DNA of 64,000 nt, taken from the NCBI GenBank assembly GCA_024278855.1, contig JAJRSJ010000027.1, positions 62,001 to 126,000 of the forward strand, read 5' to 3'. The DNA comes from Alphaproteobacteria bacterium. GTDB taxonomy: Bacteria > Pseudomonadota > Alphaproteobacteria > Caulobacterales > Maricaulaceae. The notes below the pieces were generated by a model that was given only the letters and a program-made list of their open reading frames with translations, was not told where the DNA came from and made no database searches. Numbering within the stretch: the stretch's first letter is position 1; each line of letters starts with the position of its first letter. Positions 10,522-20,449 of this stretch are shown here, piece after piece. The position numbers and the translations under genes are program-made.

Positions 10522-12198
10522 TTACGTGCCTTTAAGGGTCTCCAACAGGCTTTCTATACTGGCATTGAGGCCTGAATCCTCGGCCCGCAATTGGTCTATG
10601 CGTTTGACGGCGTGGATGACCGTTGTGTGGTCGCGACCACCGAACCTTCGACCTATATCGGGCAGTGATCTTGTGGTCAGCATTTTACACACATACATGG
10701 CCACTTGGCGCGGGCGTGCTATAGCGCGAGCCCGGCGTTTAGACAGCATTTCTTCCATGCTAATGCCGAATTGTTTAGCGGCGGCGCGCTGGATTTTATC
10801 AACTGTCGGGCGGGTCTGTCCAGTATAGCGCGAATGGGCCAAAGCGTCCTGGATACTGTCTAGGGTCAATGGTTTGCCGAGAAATTCAAGCCGGGCCACG
10901 ACCTGATTAAAAGCGCCCTCCAGATCGCGAGGGGTCGCATTGATCCGGGCAGCCAGATGATCACGGGCATCTTGGGGCATAGCCAAAGTCGGATGCCCAT
11001 TTGTTCGCCGCCGCTCAATCAGTCGGTCAAGAATACGGCGACGCAATTCATAATCCGCCGCGCCAATATCGCATAACAAGCCGCCGCACAGATAGGATTT
11101 GAGCCGCTCACTGGCTTTGACAATCGCGTGGGGATGGCGATCAGAGGCCAGCAAAATTTGTTTGCCGCCGTCCACCAAAGAAATCAGCGTGTGCATCAAC
11201 TCTTCTTGGGACCCCGGCTTGTCGGCAATGAAATGGGCATCATCAATAATCAGCAAATCCACATCCCGCAGCCCGGCTTTAAAGGCATCTATTTCACTAC
11301 GACCTTGAGCGCGTACCGACTGCACAAAGGACGCAACAAAATCTTCAGACGAGATCAGGCGCACCCGCCTTGCCGGGTCTTTTTTAGCCACTTCGGCTTT
11401 GACTGCGTGCAATAAATGGGTTTTGCCCATGCCGTGGGGGCCGTGAATGACAATGGGGTTGTACTGGCTGTCCACAGAATTTGCGACGCGGCGCGCCGCC
11501 GCAAAGGCCAATTCATTGGGTATGCCGACCACAAAATTATCGAATGTAAACCGTTCATGGTTTTGAATGGGTGTCGTCACGGTAAATCCCGGCGTTGGCG
11601 ACGAGCTATACGGGTTTTCGGCGAGAGATGTGCCGGCTTGGCGGTTTAACCCCGGTTTGGCAGCTAAACCCTGAATTTGCTTTTGGCGTGCAGGCTTTGC
11701 CCCCGCGCCCATACCAGTCGGGTTGCCAAGCGGATTACCAAGCGGATTGCTAGGCGGATTGCTAGGCGGATTGCCAATTTTCACATAACGGTCATCGCAC
11801 TGCGCCCATAATTTGCGTACCAAGTCGCCATATTTGCCGTCAATACGTCCGGCAATGAATTTGGACGGTGCGCCCAGTATGACGCATTCTTCATCCGCAG
11901 ATTGCAAAACCAATTGTCCGGTCCAGGACATATGAACCCGGTCGCCTAAATGGACCCGTAATTTTCCCTGGACTTGCCGCCAAATATGGGCGGGATCGCT
12001 ATTTTTCTGGTGGTCATGGGTAATAATGCCAAGATTGGCACAATCTTCCGGCGGCCGCTTTTCTTGGGGCTGGCCCTTGGCCGTTCCGTCAGAATTATCT
12101 TGCCAATCGCTCACTTTAACCCCCAACGGTACCGGTGACTTAAAACGGTAAAATCGCTCTAAATCATTGAAATATATACATAGTTTAGCTAAAACCAA
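10522..12198 (-). CDS. dnaA: Chromosomal replication initiator protein DnaA (start may be downstream of 12198)
   Basis: AAA+ motifs GPHGMGKTHLLHA, LLIIDDAHFI; C-terminal DnaA-box binding GGRDHTTVIHAVKRI. Confidence 0.96.
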   Translation of the reverse strand: MVLAKLCIYFNDLERFYRFKSPVPLGVKVSDWQDNSDGTAKGQPQEKRPPEDCANLGIITHDHQKNSDPAHIWRQVQGKLRVHLGDRVHMSWTGQLVLQSADEECVILGAPSKFIAGRIDGKYGDLVRKLWAQCDDRYVKIGNPPSNPPSNPLGNPLGNPTGMGAGAKPARQKQIQGLAAKPGLNRQAGTSLAENPYSSSPTPGFTVTTPIQNHERFTFDNFVVGIPNELAFAAARRVANSVDSQYNPIVIHGPHGMGKTHLLHAVKAEVAKKDPARRVRLISSEDFVASFVQSVRAQGRSEIDAFKAGLRDVDLLIIDDAHFIADKPGSQEELMHTLISLVDGGKQILLASDRHPHAIVKASERLKSYLCGGLLCDIGAADYELRRRILDRLIERRRTNGHPTLAMPQDARDHLAARINATPRDLEGAFNQVVARLEFLGKPLTLDSIQDALAHSRYTGQTRPTVDKIQRAAAKQFGISMEEMLSKRRARAIARPRQVAMYVCKMLTTRSLPDIGRRFGGRDHTTVIHAVKRIDQLRAEDSGLNASIESLLETLKGT

Positions 12199-12491
12199 AA
12201 GAAAACCGTGTAGATTTCCTCCAGCTTTGGTTAGGCACTTTCTCTAAGACACCCCCACAGGATGGCCCTCCCTTGCCCCCTTTAAAGCCCCTTTGAAGCA
12301 CTGCGTCAATGGGCTTTTTTCATGTTTTCTTAAGATTTTCCACTTGACAGAAAAAAAGTTAATTTCCACGGGCATTTGCTTGTGGGAGGCTAAAAAATTA
12401 TTTTTTTTCTGTGCGTCAGCACCCTTACTGGTTGTGTTTTCGGACGCATATCCTACCAGTAGATTCACTACAAATTTATAGCCTTAAAACG

Positions 12492-12521
12492 ATAAAACCC
12501 GACCAAAAGGCCGGGTTTTAT
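12492..12521 (-). terminator. Intrinsic terminator for rpsT
   Basis: aaaacccgaccaaaaggccgggtttt hairpin followed by T-rich DNA on the minus strand. Confidence 0.7.
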
Positions 12522-12546
12522 TTATATCTCTAAATGTCTAGCGTTT

Positions 12547-12837
12547 TTAACCAGCCATTGCCTTCACACGCTTGGACAAGCGGGAAATCTTGCGGGCGCC
12601 TGTGTTTTTGTGGAAGATCCCCTTGCCAACGGCGCGCATCATGGCCGGCTCGGCTTGACCAAGCGCGGCTTGTGCGGTTTTTTGGTCCCCTGCAGTGATT
12701 GCATCTTCAACTTTGCGAAGGGTTGAGCGCACATTGGTGCGGCGGTTCTTGTTGGTTGCCGTTTTGCGGGCCATTTTGCGCACGCATTTTTTAGCGGATG
12801 ATGTATTTGCCATTTTTTCCTCATATGTGCCGAACAC
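12547..12837 (-). CDS. rpsT: 30S ribosomal protein S20
   Basis: [39 protein letters not shown]...; start probably at MANTSSAKK (~12813). Confidence 0.95.
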   Translation of the reverse strand: MFGTYEEKMANTSSAKKCVRKMARKTATNKNRRTNVRSTLRKVEDAITAGDQKTAQAALGQAEPAMMRAVGKGIFHKNTGARKISRLSKRVKAMAG

Positions 12838-12890
12838 CGGCGTAATTTCAAACCCGGCCTATAGCCCCAAGTTTTCCACCCGTCAACCGC

Positions 12891-14342
12891 CTAATCACTA
12901 TAAAAAATTTGCTTGAGCAGGTTTGGCAGGGCCACCGGTATGTCGCTGGCGATCAATCCGGGGCCGAGATTTGTGCCGGCCGCGCCGTGGTACCAGACTG
13001 CGGCGCAGGCGGCAGCAAGGGGCGGCATGTTTTGTGCCATCAAGCCGGCAATAATTCCGGCCAATACATCACCTGAACCGGCGCTAGCCAAATGTACGGA
13101 GCCATTGGTATTGACAAATGCTGGGCCGTTCGGGGCGGCGATAACCGTATCGGCCCCTTTATAGACAACAAACGCGCCGCTTTGCTCGGCAGCAACCGCC
13201 GCCGCCTCTAGCTTCGAGCCTAGGCCGACCGCAAACAGGCGAGCAAATTCACCGCCGTGGGGGGTGAGGATTACCGGCGCGGTGCGGGCTTTGATTTTCG
13301 CAAACAATTCTTGCGGATCATCTGCAAATATTGTCAGGGCATCAGCATCCAGAACCAGCATCCCATTGGACGCTAAAGCCGCCAAGACTTTGCCGCGAGC
13401 ATTTCCGTCCAAACCCAAACCGGGTCCAATTAAAATGACGTTTTTACGTTTATCCTCGGCTATCTCGCCAAGCATCGCCCCGTTATCGGCTTTTATAAGC
13501 ATGATTTCTGTGAGGTGGGCCGCGTGGGTCATCATAACCGCGCCGGGCGCAGCAACGGTCACAAGCCCGGCCCCGATGCGCAGTGCGCCCATGGCCGCCA
13601 ATCTGATTGCCCCGGTTGAGCCCATGAGGCCGGACACACACAGCACATGCCCGTTCGTATATTTGTGCCCGGTGGTTTGGCGTTTGGGAAAATCATCTCG
13701 CCATAAATCCGGCGCGTTTTCAAAATATTCAGGCCCGTCCATTTGGCCCAAAACTCCGGCTTTAATACCAATATCCCGACATATAATTTCCCCGCAATGC
13801 GCCCGCCCCGGATACAGAACATGACTAGGTTTTTTACGAAAAAATGTCACCGTCAAATCTGCCGTGATGGCAATTGGAGTGCCTAGCCTGCCTCTTGTAC
13901 ACGCCGACCCGGTATCGCCGTCAATACCCGTCGGAATATCAACACTGATAACGGGGGTCTCGCTTTGGTTTATCCGTTTAACCAAAGCCTGCAAATCCTT
14001 GCCCAAAGGCCGGGACAGTCCGGCCCCGAACAGGGCGTCAATAATCAAACCAAAACCGCCTAAATCAAGCGCGGGTTTACTTTCCCCGTAAGACCCAACC
14101 CGAACCTTCCAACCCAAGCCGGCAAGTAGCTCTGCCGCCCCTCTACCATCCGCCCCGTTATTCCCGGGGCCAGCCAAAACCAAAACCGGACATTTTTCGT
14201 AGCGCGCAACCACCGCCGCACAAACCCGAGCCGCCGCTTTGGCAATCAATTCTGGCTCGGAGATACCGCTCTTAATTGTCAAACGGTCAGCCTCATACAT
14301 TTGCTCGGTGGTGATCAAGCGGTGCTGGCTGTCTGCATGCAT
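12891..14342 (-). CDS. nnr: Bifunctional NAD(P)H-hydrate epimerase / ADP-dependent dehydratase
   Basis: LAGPGNNGADGRGAAELL epimerase motif; LTPHGGEFARLF and SAGSGDVLAGIIAGL dehydratase motifs. Confidence 0.93.
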   Translation of the reverse strand: MHADSQHRLITTEQMYEADRLTIKSGISEPELIAKAAARVCAAVVARYEKCPVLVLAGPGNNGADGRGAAELLAGLGWKVRVGSYGESKPALDLGGFGLIIDALFGAGLSRPLGKDLQALVKRINQSETPVISVDIPTGIDGDTGSACTRGRLGTPIAITADLTVTFFRKKPSHVLYPGRAHCGEIICRDIGIKAGVLGQMDGPEYFENAPDLWRDDFPKRQTTGHKYTNGHVLCVSGLMGSTGAIRLAAMGALRIGAGLVTVAAPGAVMMTHAAHLTEIMLIKADNGAMLGEIAEDKRKNVILIGPGLGLDGNARGKVLAALASNGMLVLDADALTIFADDPQELFAKIKARTAPVILTPHGGEFARLFAVGLGSKLEAAAVAAEQSGAFVVYKGADTVIAAPNGPAFVNTNGSVHLASAGSGDVLAGIIAGLMAQNMPPLAAACAAVWYHGAAGTNLGPGLIASDIPVALPNLLKQIFYSD

Positions 14343-15130
14343 TACTTATTCTTGAAATGCGGTTTGCGCTTTTCTGCGAAGGCTGCCATGCCTTCTTTTT
14401 GGTCTTCGGTGGAGAACATAGCTTGGAACAGGCGGCGCTCGAAATGTATGCCTTGGCTGAGGGTGGTTTCAAATGAAGTGTTTACCGCTTCCTTGGTCAT
14501 CATGGCGATAGGCCCAGATTGACCTGCGATCTTTTTCGCCGCCTCCATTGTGGTTTCCATCAATTCGTCCAAAGGCACCACCCGCGACACCAGACCGCAA
14601 GCGTGGGCTTCATCAGCTTTCATCATCCGCCCGGTCAGGCACATATCCATAGCTTTGGATTTACCCACGGCTTTGGTGAGCCTTTGGGTGCCGCCTGCGC
14701 CCGGCATAACACCGAGATTGATTTCTGGCTGACCGAATTTGGCATTATCCGCCGCAATAATAAAATCGCACATCATAGCTATTTCGCAACCACCGCCCAG
14801 CGCATATCCGGCAACAGCAGCAATGATCGGCTTACGAAACCGGGCCACCGCTTCCCAATACAGGCCGAACACATCATGGTCATACATGCCCAGGAAAGTC
14901 CCGTCTTTAAGCTCGGTAATATCAGCCCCGGCGGCGAAGGCCTTGTCTGAGCCTGTCAATATCACACAGCCTATTTTATCGTCTGCCTCCAATTTTCCCA
15001 GCGCATCGGCTAACTCCGTGGTTAGCTCCGCGCACAATGCGTTTAAGGCATTGGGGCGGTTCAGCTTGATAGTGCAAACACCCCCGTCTTTGGTAATGTC
15101 TTTGGTGACTTCTAGCGTATTATAGGCCAT
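14342..15130 (-). CDS. Enoyl-CoA hydratase
   Basis: Crotonase fold motifs AFAAGADITELK, VAGYALGGGCEIAMMCD; 263 aa class. Confidence 0.93.
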   Translation of the reverse strand: MAYNTLEVTKDITKDGGVCTIKLNRPNALNALCAELTTELADALGKLEADDKIGCVILTGSDKAFAAGADITELKDGTFLGMYDHDVFGLYWEAVARFRKPIIAAVAGYALGGGCEIAMMCDFIIAADNAKFGQPEINLGVMPGAGGTQRLTKAVGKSKAMDMCLTGRMMKADEAHACGLVSRVVPLDELMETTMEAAKKIAGQSGPIAMMTKEAVNTSFETTLSQGIHFERRLFQAMFSTEDQKEGMAAFAEKRKPHFKNK

Positions 15131-15211
15131 GTGGGTTCCTTTTGAATTTCAAGCTTGGTATTTTACGCAGCCAACACAAAGAGTCACGGACTATTTTAGC
15201 GAGATTGGTAA

Positions 15212-15785
15212 TCAGGCGAATAATGCCAACACCCAAAACACCACCGTACCAAAGGTCAAAGCTGCAATGGTTTTACGGCGATAGGCCCGCGCTAGCAAGC
15301 CGACCAGCAAGCCGCCCAAAATTACGGCGAGCAAGGAGAATGCGACAAATTTTTGGTAAAGCTTAAATATTTTAGGCCCGTGGCCAGAATGTAGCTCCAT
15401 CATTGCTGCTTGCAAATTCGGGGTCATCATCGCAGCTTTTAGCCCGCTCTGGGTCTGTGTCATCTCAATATAGCGGCGCGAGGTCGGGCGCAGATGGATT
15501 TTATCATCCCCGCGGGTTTTAACATATTCAAACCGGTGTTTTATCCCGGCGTCTGCGAGCAAAGTCCGCACATCAGCCTCCAGGGTTTTTGATTTAAAAT
15601 CCAAACTGGCCGCCGCAGGCAGTTCAATCACCTGCGCCGTCGTCTGGCCTTTATTGCCAAGTAAATACAAACCACCGGATACGGCGACGAGTAAAAAAGC
15701 CGGGGCCATAAATCCGGCAAATAGCAAGTGCAAAGTTACAAGTATTTGGCGTAGCTTAAGGGGTGAAATTGCGGAAAGTGCCATG
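15212..15785 (-). CDS. PepSY-associated TM-like membrane protein
   Basis: Three TM segments, MALSAISPLKLRQILVTLHLLFAGFMAPAFLLVAVSGGLYLLG; ORF extends to 15859, start chosen internally. Confidence 0.5.
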
Positions 15786-15859
15786 ATGATCTCCAATCGG
15801 TTTAAGGGCGGTGAACATATCTTGCACCGCAAGGTTTGACAAGGTTGTGGCGGCACCAA

Positions 15860-16741
15860 TTATTTTTGGCACATATCACAATAAAAGCTGGAACGCCCGG
15901 CTTGTTTCGTGCGGCTTATTGTCCCGCCGCAATTTTTATCCGGGCAGGTTTTGTCCTTTTGCGCGTAAACTTTAAAACGGTGTTGGAAATAGCCGAGCGC
16001 CCCGTCCACGGCAGCAAAATCATTAAGTGTGGAGCCGCCCGCTTTTATGGCCAGTTCCAGTGTGGTCTTAATTTCTACGCTCAACAGTTCGCACTCATCC
16101 ACGCTCAAAGTGTTCGACAAGCGCAAGGGCGAAATATGTGCGCCGTACAATGCCTCGCAGACATAAATATTGCCAAGCCCGGCGACAATGCGCTGGTCGA
16201 GCAGTGCGGATTTAATGGGCGCTTTTTTGGCCGCCAAAGCGGCGTGTAGCACCGGGCCCCTAAAACTGTTGGAGAGAGGCTCCGGGCCAAGCAAGGCCAT
16301 ACGGCCTTGATCGCCAACGGACAGTAATTCCATAAACCCGAACCGCCTCGGGTCATTATATATGATGACAAAAGGCGAAGAGCGCGTAGCGCGACCGGGA
16401 CTATCAGAAGGCTGGTCGTTCCCAGACATGGTAAAGACAACATGGTCGTGTTTGGGATTGTGAGTGCCGCTTTCAGCGGGACAGTTGTCGGCCCCTATAA
16501 CGAACCGCCCGCTCATACCCAGATGCATCAGCAGGGTTTCACCGCTAGACAGTTCCGCCACCAAAAATTTCGCCCGTCTACTTAAGCGCTTAAGTACTGC
16601 ACCTTGCAAACGCCCGACAAAATTATCCGGAAACGGAAACCGAATATCGGCACGGTTAAGCCGCACATGCTCAAACCTGCGTCCCTCCATAACCGGTGCA
16701 AGCCCGCGCCGCACGGTTTCAACTTCTGGCAGTTCAGGCAT
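15860..16741 (-). CDS. mutM: Formamidopyrimidine-DNA glycosylase
   Basis: MPELPEVETVRRGL N-terminus; C-terminal zinc finger CPDKNCGGTI...CDMCQK. Confidence 0.96.
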   Translation of the reverse strand: MPELPEVETVRRGLAPVMEGRRFEHVRLNRADIRFPFPDNFVGRLQGAVLKRLSRRAKFLVAELSSGETLLMHLGMSGRFVIGADNCPAESGTHNPKHDHVVFTMSGNDQPSDSPGRATRSSPFVIIYNDPRRFGFMELLSVGDQGRMALLGPEPLSNSFRGPVLHAALAAKKAPIKSALLDQRIVAGLGNIYVCEALYGAHISPLRLSNTLSVDECELLSVEIKTTLELAIKAGGSTLNDFAAVDGALGYFQHRFKVYAQKDKTCPDKNCGGTISRTKQAGRSSFYCDMCQK

Positions 16742-16820
16742 AGTTTCCTTTGTATTTATATTTGTTTGCAGTTACAGGGTTTGGGCAAGCTAGCATAGGC
16801 AATATTTAGGCACAGAGACA

Positions 16821-19018
16821 ATGAAAATACACTATAAAGGGCGGATGTGCGCGGGCCTGGCTATTTGCCTGTCTATCTCCGTTTACGCAACCGCCCAGAC
16901 AAACACTCTACCAATAGACGAGATTATTGTGACCGCAACCAAACGGGCACAGAAAACACAAGATGTGCCTATATCCCTGAGCGTGTTTGGCGCAACGCAG
17001 ATCGAAGATTTACGAGCGGACGGGCTGTCTGATCTAGGTTCGTTCATCCCCAATATGTACCAACCTCCGGCCGGGGAAGCGGGCCAAAGCAATATTGCCA
17101 TTCGCGGCATAGGCGCGGGCATTAACCGCACGGCCGGGCGGGCCGTGGGTGTGTATATTGACGGGGGTTATGTGAGTGCCGACACCGCGCTGGATGTGGC
17201 CATGGCGGATATTGAGCAGGTGGAAATTCTGAGAGGGCCGCAAGGTACATTGTTTGGCCGCAATACTATTGGCGGGGCTATCAACATCACCACAAAGCCG
17301 CCTACCGTGTCGGACACCAAAATCAGCGGACGTATCCAAGGGCAATACGGCAATTTTGCCCGCAAGCAGGTTATGGCCAATGCCAATATACCCCTGATCC
17401 AGGATAAATTGGCTATCAGGGTATCCGGGCTGAAACGCGGCGCAGACGGATATATCACCAATTTAAACGGCGGGCGAAAACTGGGCAGCGAGAACCGCAC
17501 AGCCCTAAGGGGTCAAATGCTGTTTGCTCCCAATGATAAATTTACCGCCCGCCTCAGCTATGATTATCAACACCGGGATGACCACCCCAATGCCCAGGGC
17601 GAGCCGATCACCAATATAGGGGCAGACAATATCCCCTACACGGTTAATTTTGACCAAGAAGAACGCCAGACCCAAAAGGCGCAGCGGGCCGCTTTGTATC
17701 TGGATTATGTTACAGATAGCGGCTTTGCCTTCAAATCCATTAGTGCATGGTCGGATGTGCGCGACTTTTATATCCAAGACAGCGACCGCCTGCCCCAGGC
17801 CATAACTGTCAACCAGTTCGGAGGGGCCAATCAAGATATCGCCCAAGAGTTTCGCCTAAGCTCGCCTCAATATGAGCGCTATGATTATGTGGTCGGGCTC
17901 TATTATTTAAAAACCCAAAGCCTGTATGCGCCGACCTTTCCCCTGATGAGTACCGCATTTTTAGAGCAGGTGTTTTTTCTACCCCCTGCCCTGCATCCGC
18001 CCGACGAATTGGACGGGCAAAGGATTGTCACCAATAATGAGAGCATTGCGATTTACGGACACGGAAACTTTAAATTAACCGACAAGATCAATCTATTCAG
18101 CGGGCTTCGTTACACCCGCGATACGCGAAATGTAGACTATGCCATTTTGGGGAAACCTTTGCCTTGTTCGGGCTAAATGCCCTACGCACCACGCAAAGCT
18201 TGCGCGATGATCCAGTGTCGTGGACTTTGGGCGGGCGTTATAAATTAAGCAATAGTTTAACCACCTACATAAGTGCAGCGCGGGCTTTTCGCAGTGCGAC
18301 CGTAAAAGACAACTTCATTGGCCAAGCTGATCTGGATGCACCCAGCGGATTTTTCACCGAGCCGGAATTTGTCACCAATTACGAAACCGGGTTTAAGTTC
18401 CAAACATCTGATCGACATTTCCGGCTAAACGCTTCGGCATTTTATATGGACTATACGGATATACAGGTGTACATTTCCCAAGAACCATTTTTGTTTTTGC
18501 GCACCCTGACCAACGCTGCCAAGGCGCGTGTCTGGGGGGTTGAAGCGGATATGAACTGGCGCGCCTCAAAAAATCTGAATGTAGGGGCCAATCTGGGGTA
18601 TTTAAAAACCAGATATACCGAATTTATACCTGAACCGGGCCGGGATTTGTCCGGCACAGGCTTTGGCACGGCCCCGGAATTAAGCTTTAGCGCCGTGGTC
18701 GATTATCAACACCCACTAGAGAACGGGACATGGCAAACACATCTTGATTATGCAAACCAGATCGCGCCGGATGATTTCGAATTACGGACATTGGGCTTTG
18801 TTGGCAGCCATGCCGTCGTCAATGCTTGGACGGGCTATAGGCCGAGTAACGGAACATGGGCGGCTAGATTATGGGTGAAAAATCTTTTTGACCTCAACAA
18901 GCCCGTGACCAATTTTCATTGGGGGGCGGGGTTGGGGCCTTTGCTGGATAATGTGACGGTGCAATACGAAAAACCGCGCCGCTACGGCATAACACTTGAT
19001 TATTATTTCGGGCCGTAA
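16821..19018 (+). pseudogene. TonB-dependent receptor split by a frameshift (ORFs 16821..18176 and 18164..19018)
   Basis: TonB box/plug (IDEIIVTATKRAQKTQDVPISLSVF, GTLFGRNTIGGAINI); adding one T at TTTT (~18145-18148) restores AIFGETFALFGLNAL...GGRYKLSNSLTTYISAARAFRS. Confidence 0.85.
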
Positions 19019-19064
19019 ATTATCCACTCTTGAAGCCGTGTGGTTTTCTTGCCATGTTGAGACC

Positions 19065-19831
19065 ATGACAAAGCAAAGCACAATTGATTTCGGGTTTGAA
19101 GATATTCCCGTTTCCGAAAAACAAGCCAAGGTACGCGGTGTGTTCGATAGCGTTGCCGCTAAATACGACATTATGAATGATGCCATGAGCATGGGGGTTC
19201 ACCGCTTGTGGAAAGACATGACCATCAACAAGGTCAACCCGCAGCCCGGCGAGCTTCATATTGATGTGGCCGGCGGCACGGGCGATTTGGCCAGACGGTT
19301 TATCAAAAGGCTGCGCAAGCGCGCTTACGTAGAGGCGGCCCGCCCGCCCGAGCTTTTATTGCCGATATCAATGCCGAAATGCTGTTGGCGGGTATTGACG
19401 AGAAAAAAGACGCGGGCATGGATATCACCCGTGTGTGCGGTAATGCTCAGGCCCTGCCATTTGCGGATAACTTTGCTGATGTTGTCACCATCGCCTTTGG
19501 TATTCGCAATGTTACAGACCGCATGTAAGCGCTTCGGGACATGGGCCGGGTTCTGAAACCGGGTGGGCGGTTTTTCTGTCTGGAGTTTAGCACACCGCCA
19601 ACCGAGTGGCTGCGCAAATTTTACGACCTCTATTCCTTTAACGTCATCCCGCCTATGGGCGGAATATTGACGGGCGACCGGGACAGCTATCAGTATTTGG
19701 TGGAAAGCATCCGAAAATTTCCCAAGCAGGAAGAATTTGCGACCATGATGCGGCAAGCCGGATTTGCGCGCGTCGGATACGAAAATTACACAGGCGGCGT
19801 CTGTACCCTACATTGGGGTTGGAAAATCTAG
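19065..19831 (+). pseudogene. ubiE: Ubiquinone/menaquinone biosynthesis C-methyltransferase UbiE, frameshifted and with internal stop
   Basis: [50 protein letters not shown]...[13 protein letters not shown]; frame change at 19354-19357 (T run) to [14 protein letters not shown]...; TAA at 19526-19528; then [17 protein letters not shown]... Confidence 0.88.
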
Positions 19832-19872
19832 AGGGTTGAAAAATCTAGAGGTGTAGATTGAGGCTCGAGAGC

Positions 19873-20433
19873 CTATTTTTCAATCGTTTCCTCGGCTTCC
19901 ATGACAATAATTTTGCCGCCCTCTGGTGTATTCACTACAACGCCGTTCTGCTTTACCTTGGGATACAATTTAGGATCACCCACATAAATAGCCACACCGT
20001 AGCTACGCATCATGGCCTGACCATTGCCAGCATCTGCGCGGGCTTGCAAATTCACATAATACTTGCCCGGTGTTGGCGCGCTTACACTTATATTGAGTGT
20101 GCGAACAGCTTCGCCGACCATAGAAAAACTGGCCTGCTCATTTGCAGTTAGCGTCAAACCCTCACTAGCATTCATGCTGATATCCAACGTGCCTGCGGCG
20201 TATTCTTCCTGGACGAAAATCTGGAAATTTTCCGTAAAGCCCGGATCGGTTTTACCGTCATAATTGTGGGAAAAACTGACATCAGCCCCTTGTTTAATGG
20301 TGGCAGTTTCTACCATAGCCGCAGGGTCTTTCACCGCCGTTTGTTGTTCCGCTACATTCTGGCTGGAACAGGCGGAAATCGCGGTTAATGCCAAACCACC
20401 TGCAACGGTGGATAAAGTCTTTAAAATATTCAT
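19873..20433 (-). CDS. Hypothetical lipoprotein
   Basis: Signal peptide with lipobox-like LTAISACSS; no family recognised. Confidence 0.7.
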   Translation of the reverse strand: MNILKTLSTVAGGLALTAISACSSQNVAEQQTAVKDPAAMVETATIKQGADVSFSHNYDGKTDPGFTENFQIFVQEEYAAGTLDISMNASEGLTLTANEQASFSMVGEAVRTLNISVSAPTPGKYYVNLQARADAGNGQAMMRSYGVAIYVGDPKLYPKVKQNGVVVNTPEGGKIIVMEAEETIEK

Positions 20434-20449
20434 TTTTCGCTCCTAGCTG

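Noticed and set aside
12300-12320. Terminator-like aaagccc...gggctttttt in the dnaA-rpsT intergenic region
   Set aside because: Stem is short with a long loop and no clear transcript assigned; not strong enough to list
12199-12546. Possible oriC upstream of dnaA (AT-rich stretch, several tttccac motifs)
   Set aside because: No convincing cluster of TTATCCACA-type DnaA boxes; could not support an origin call by eye
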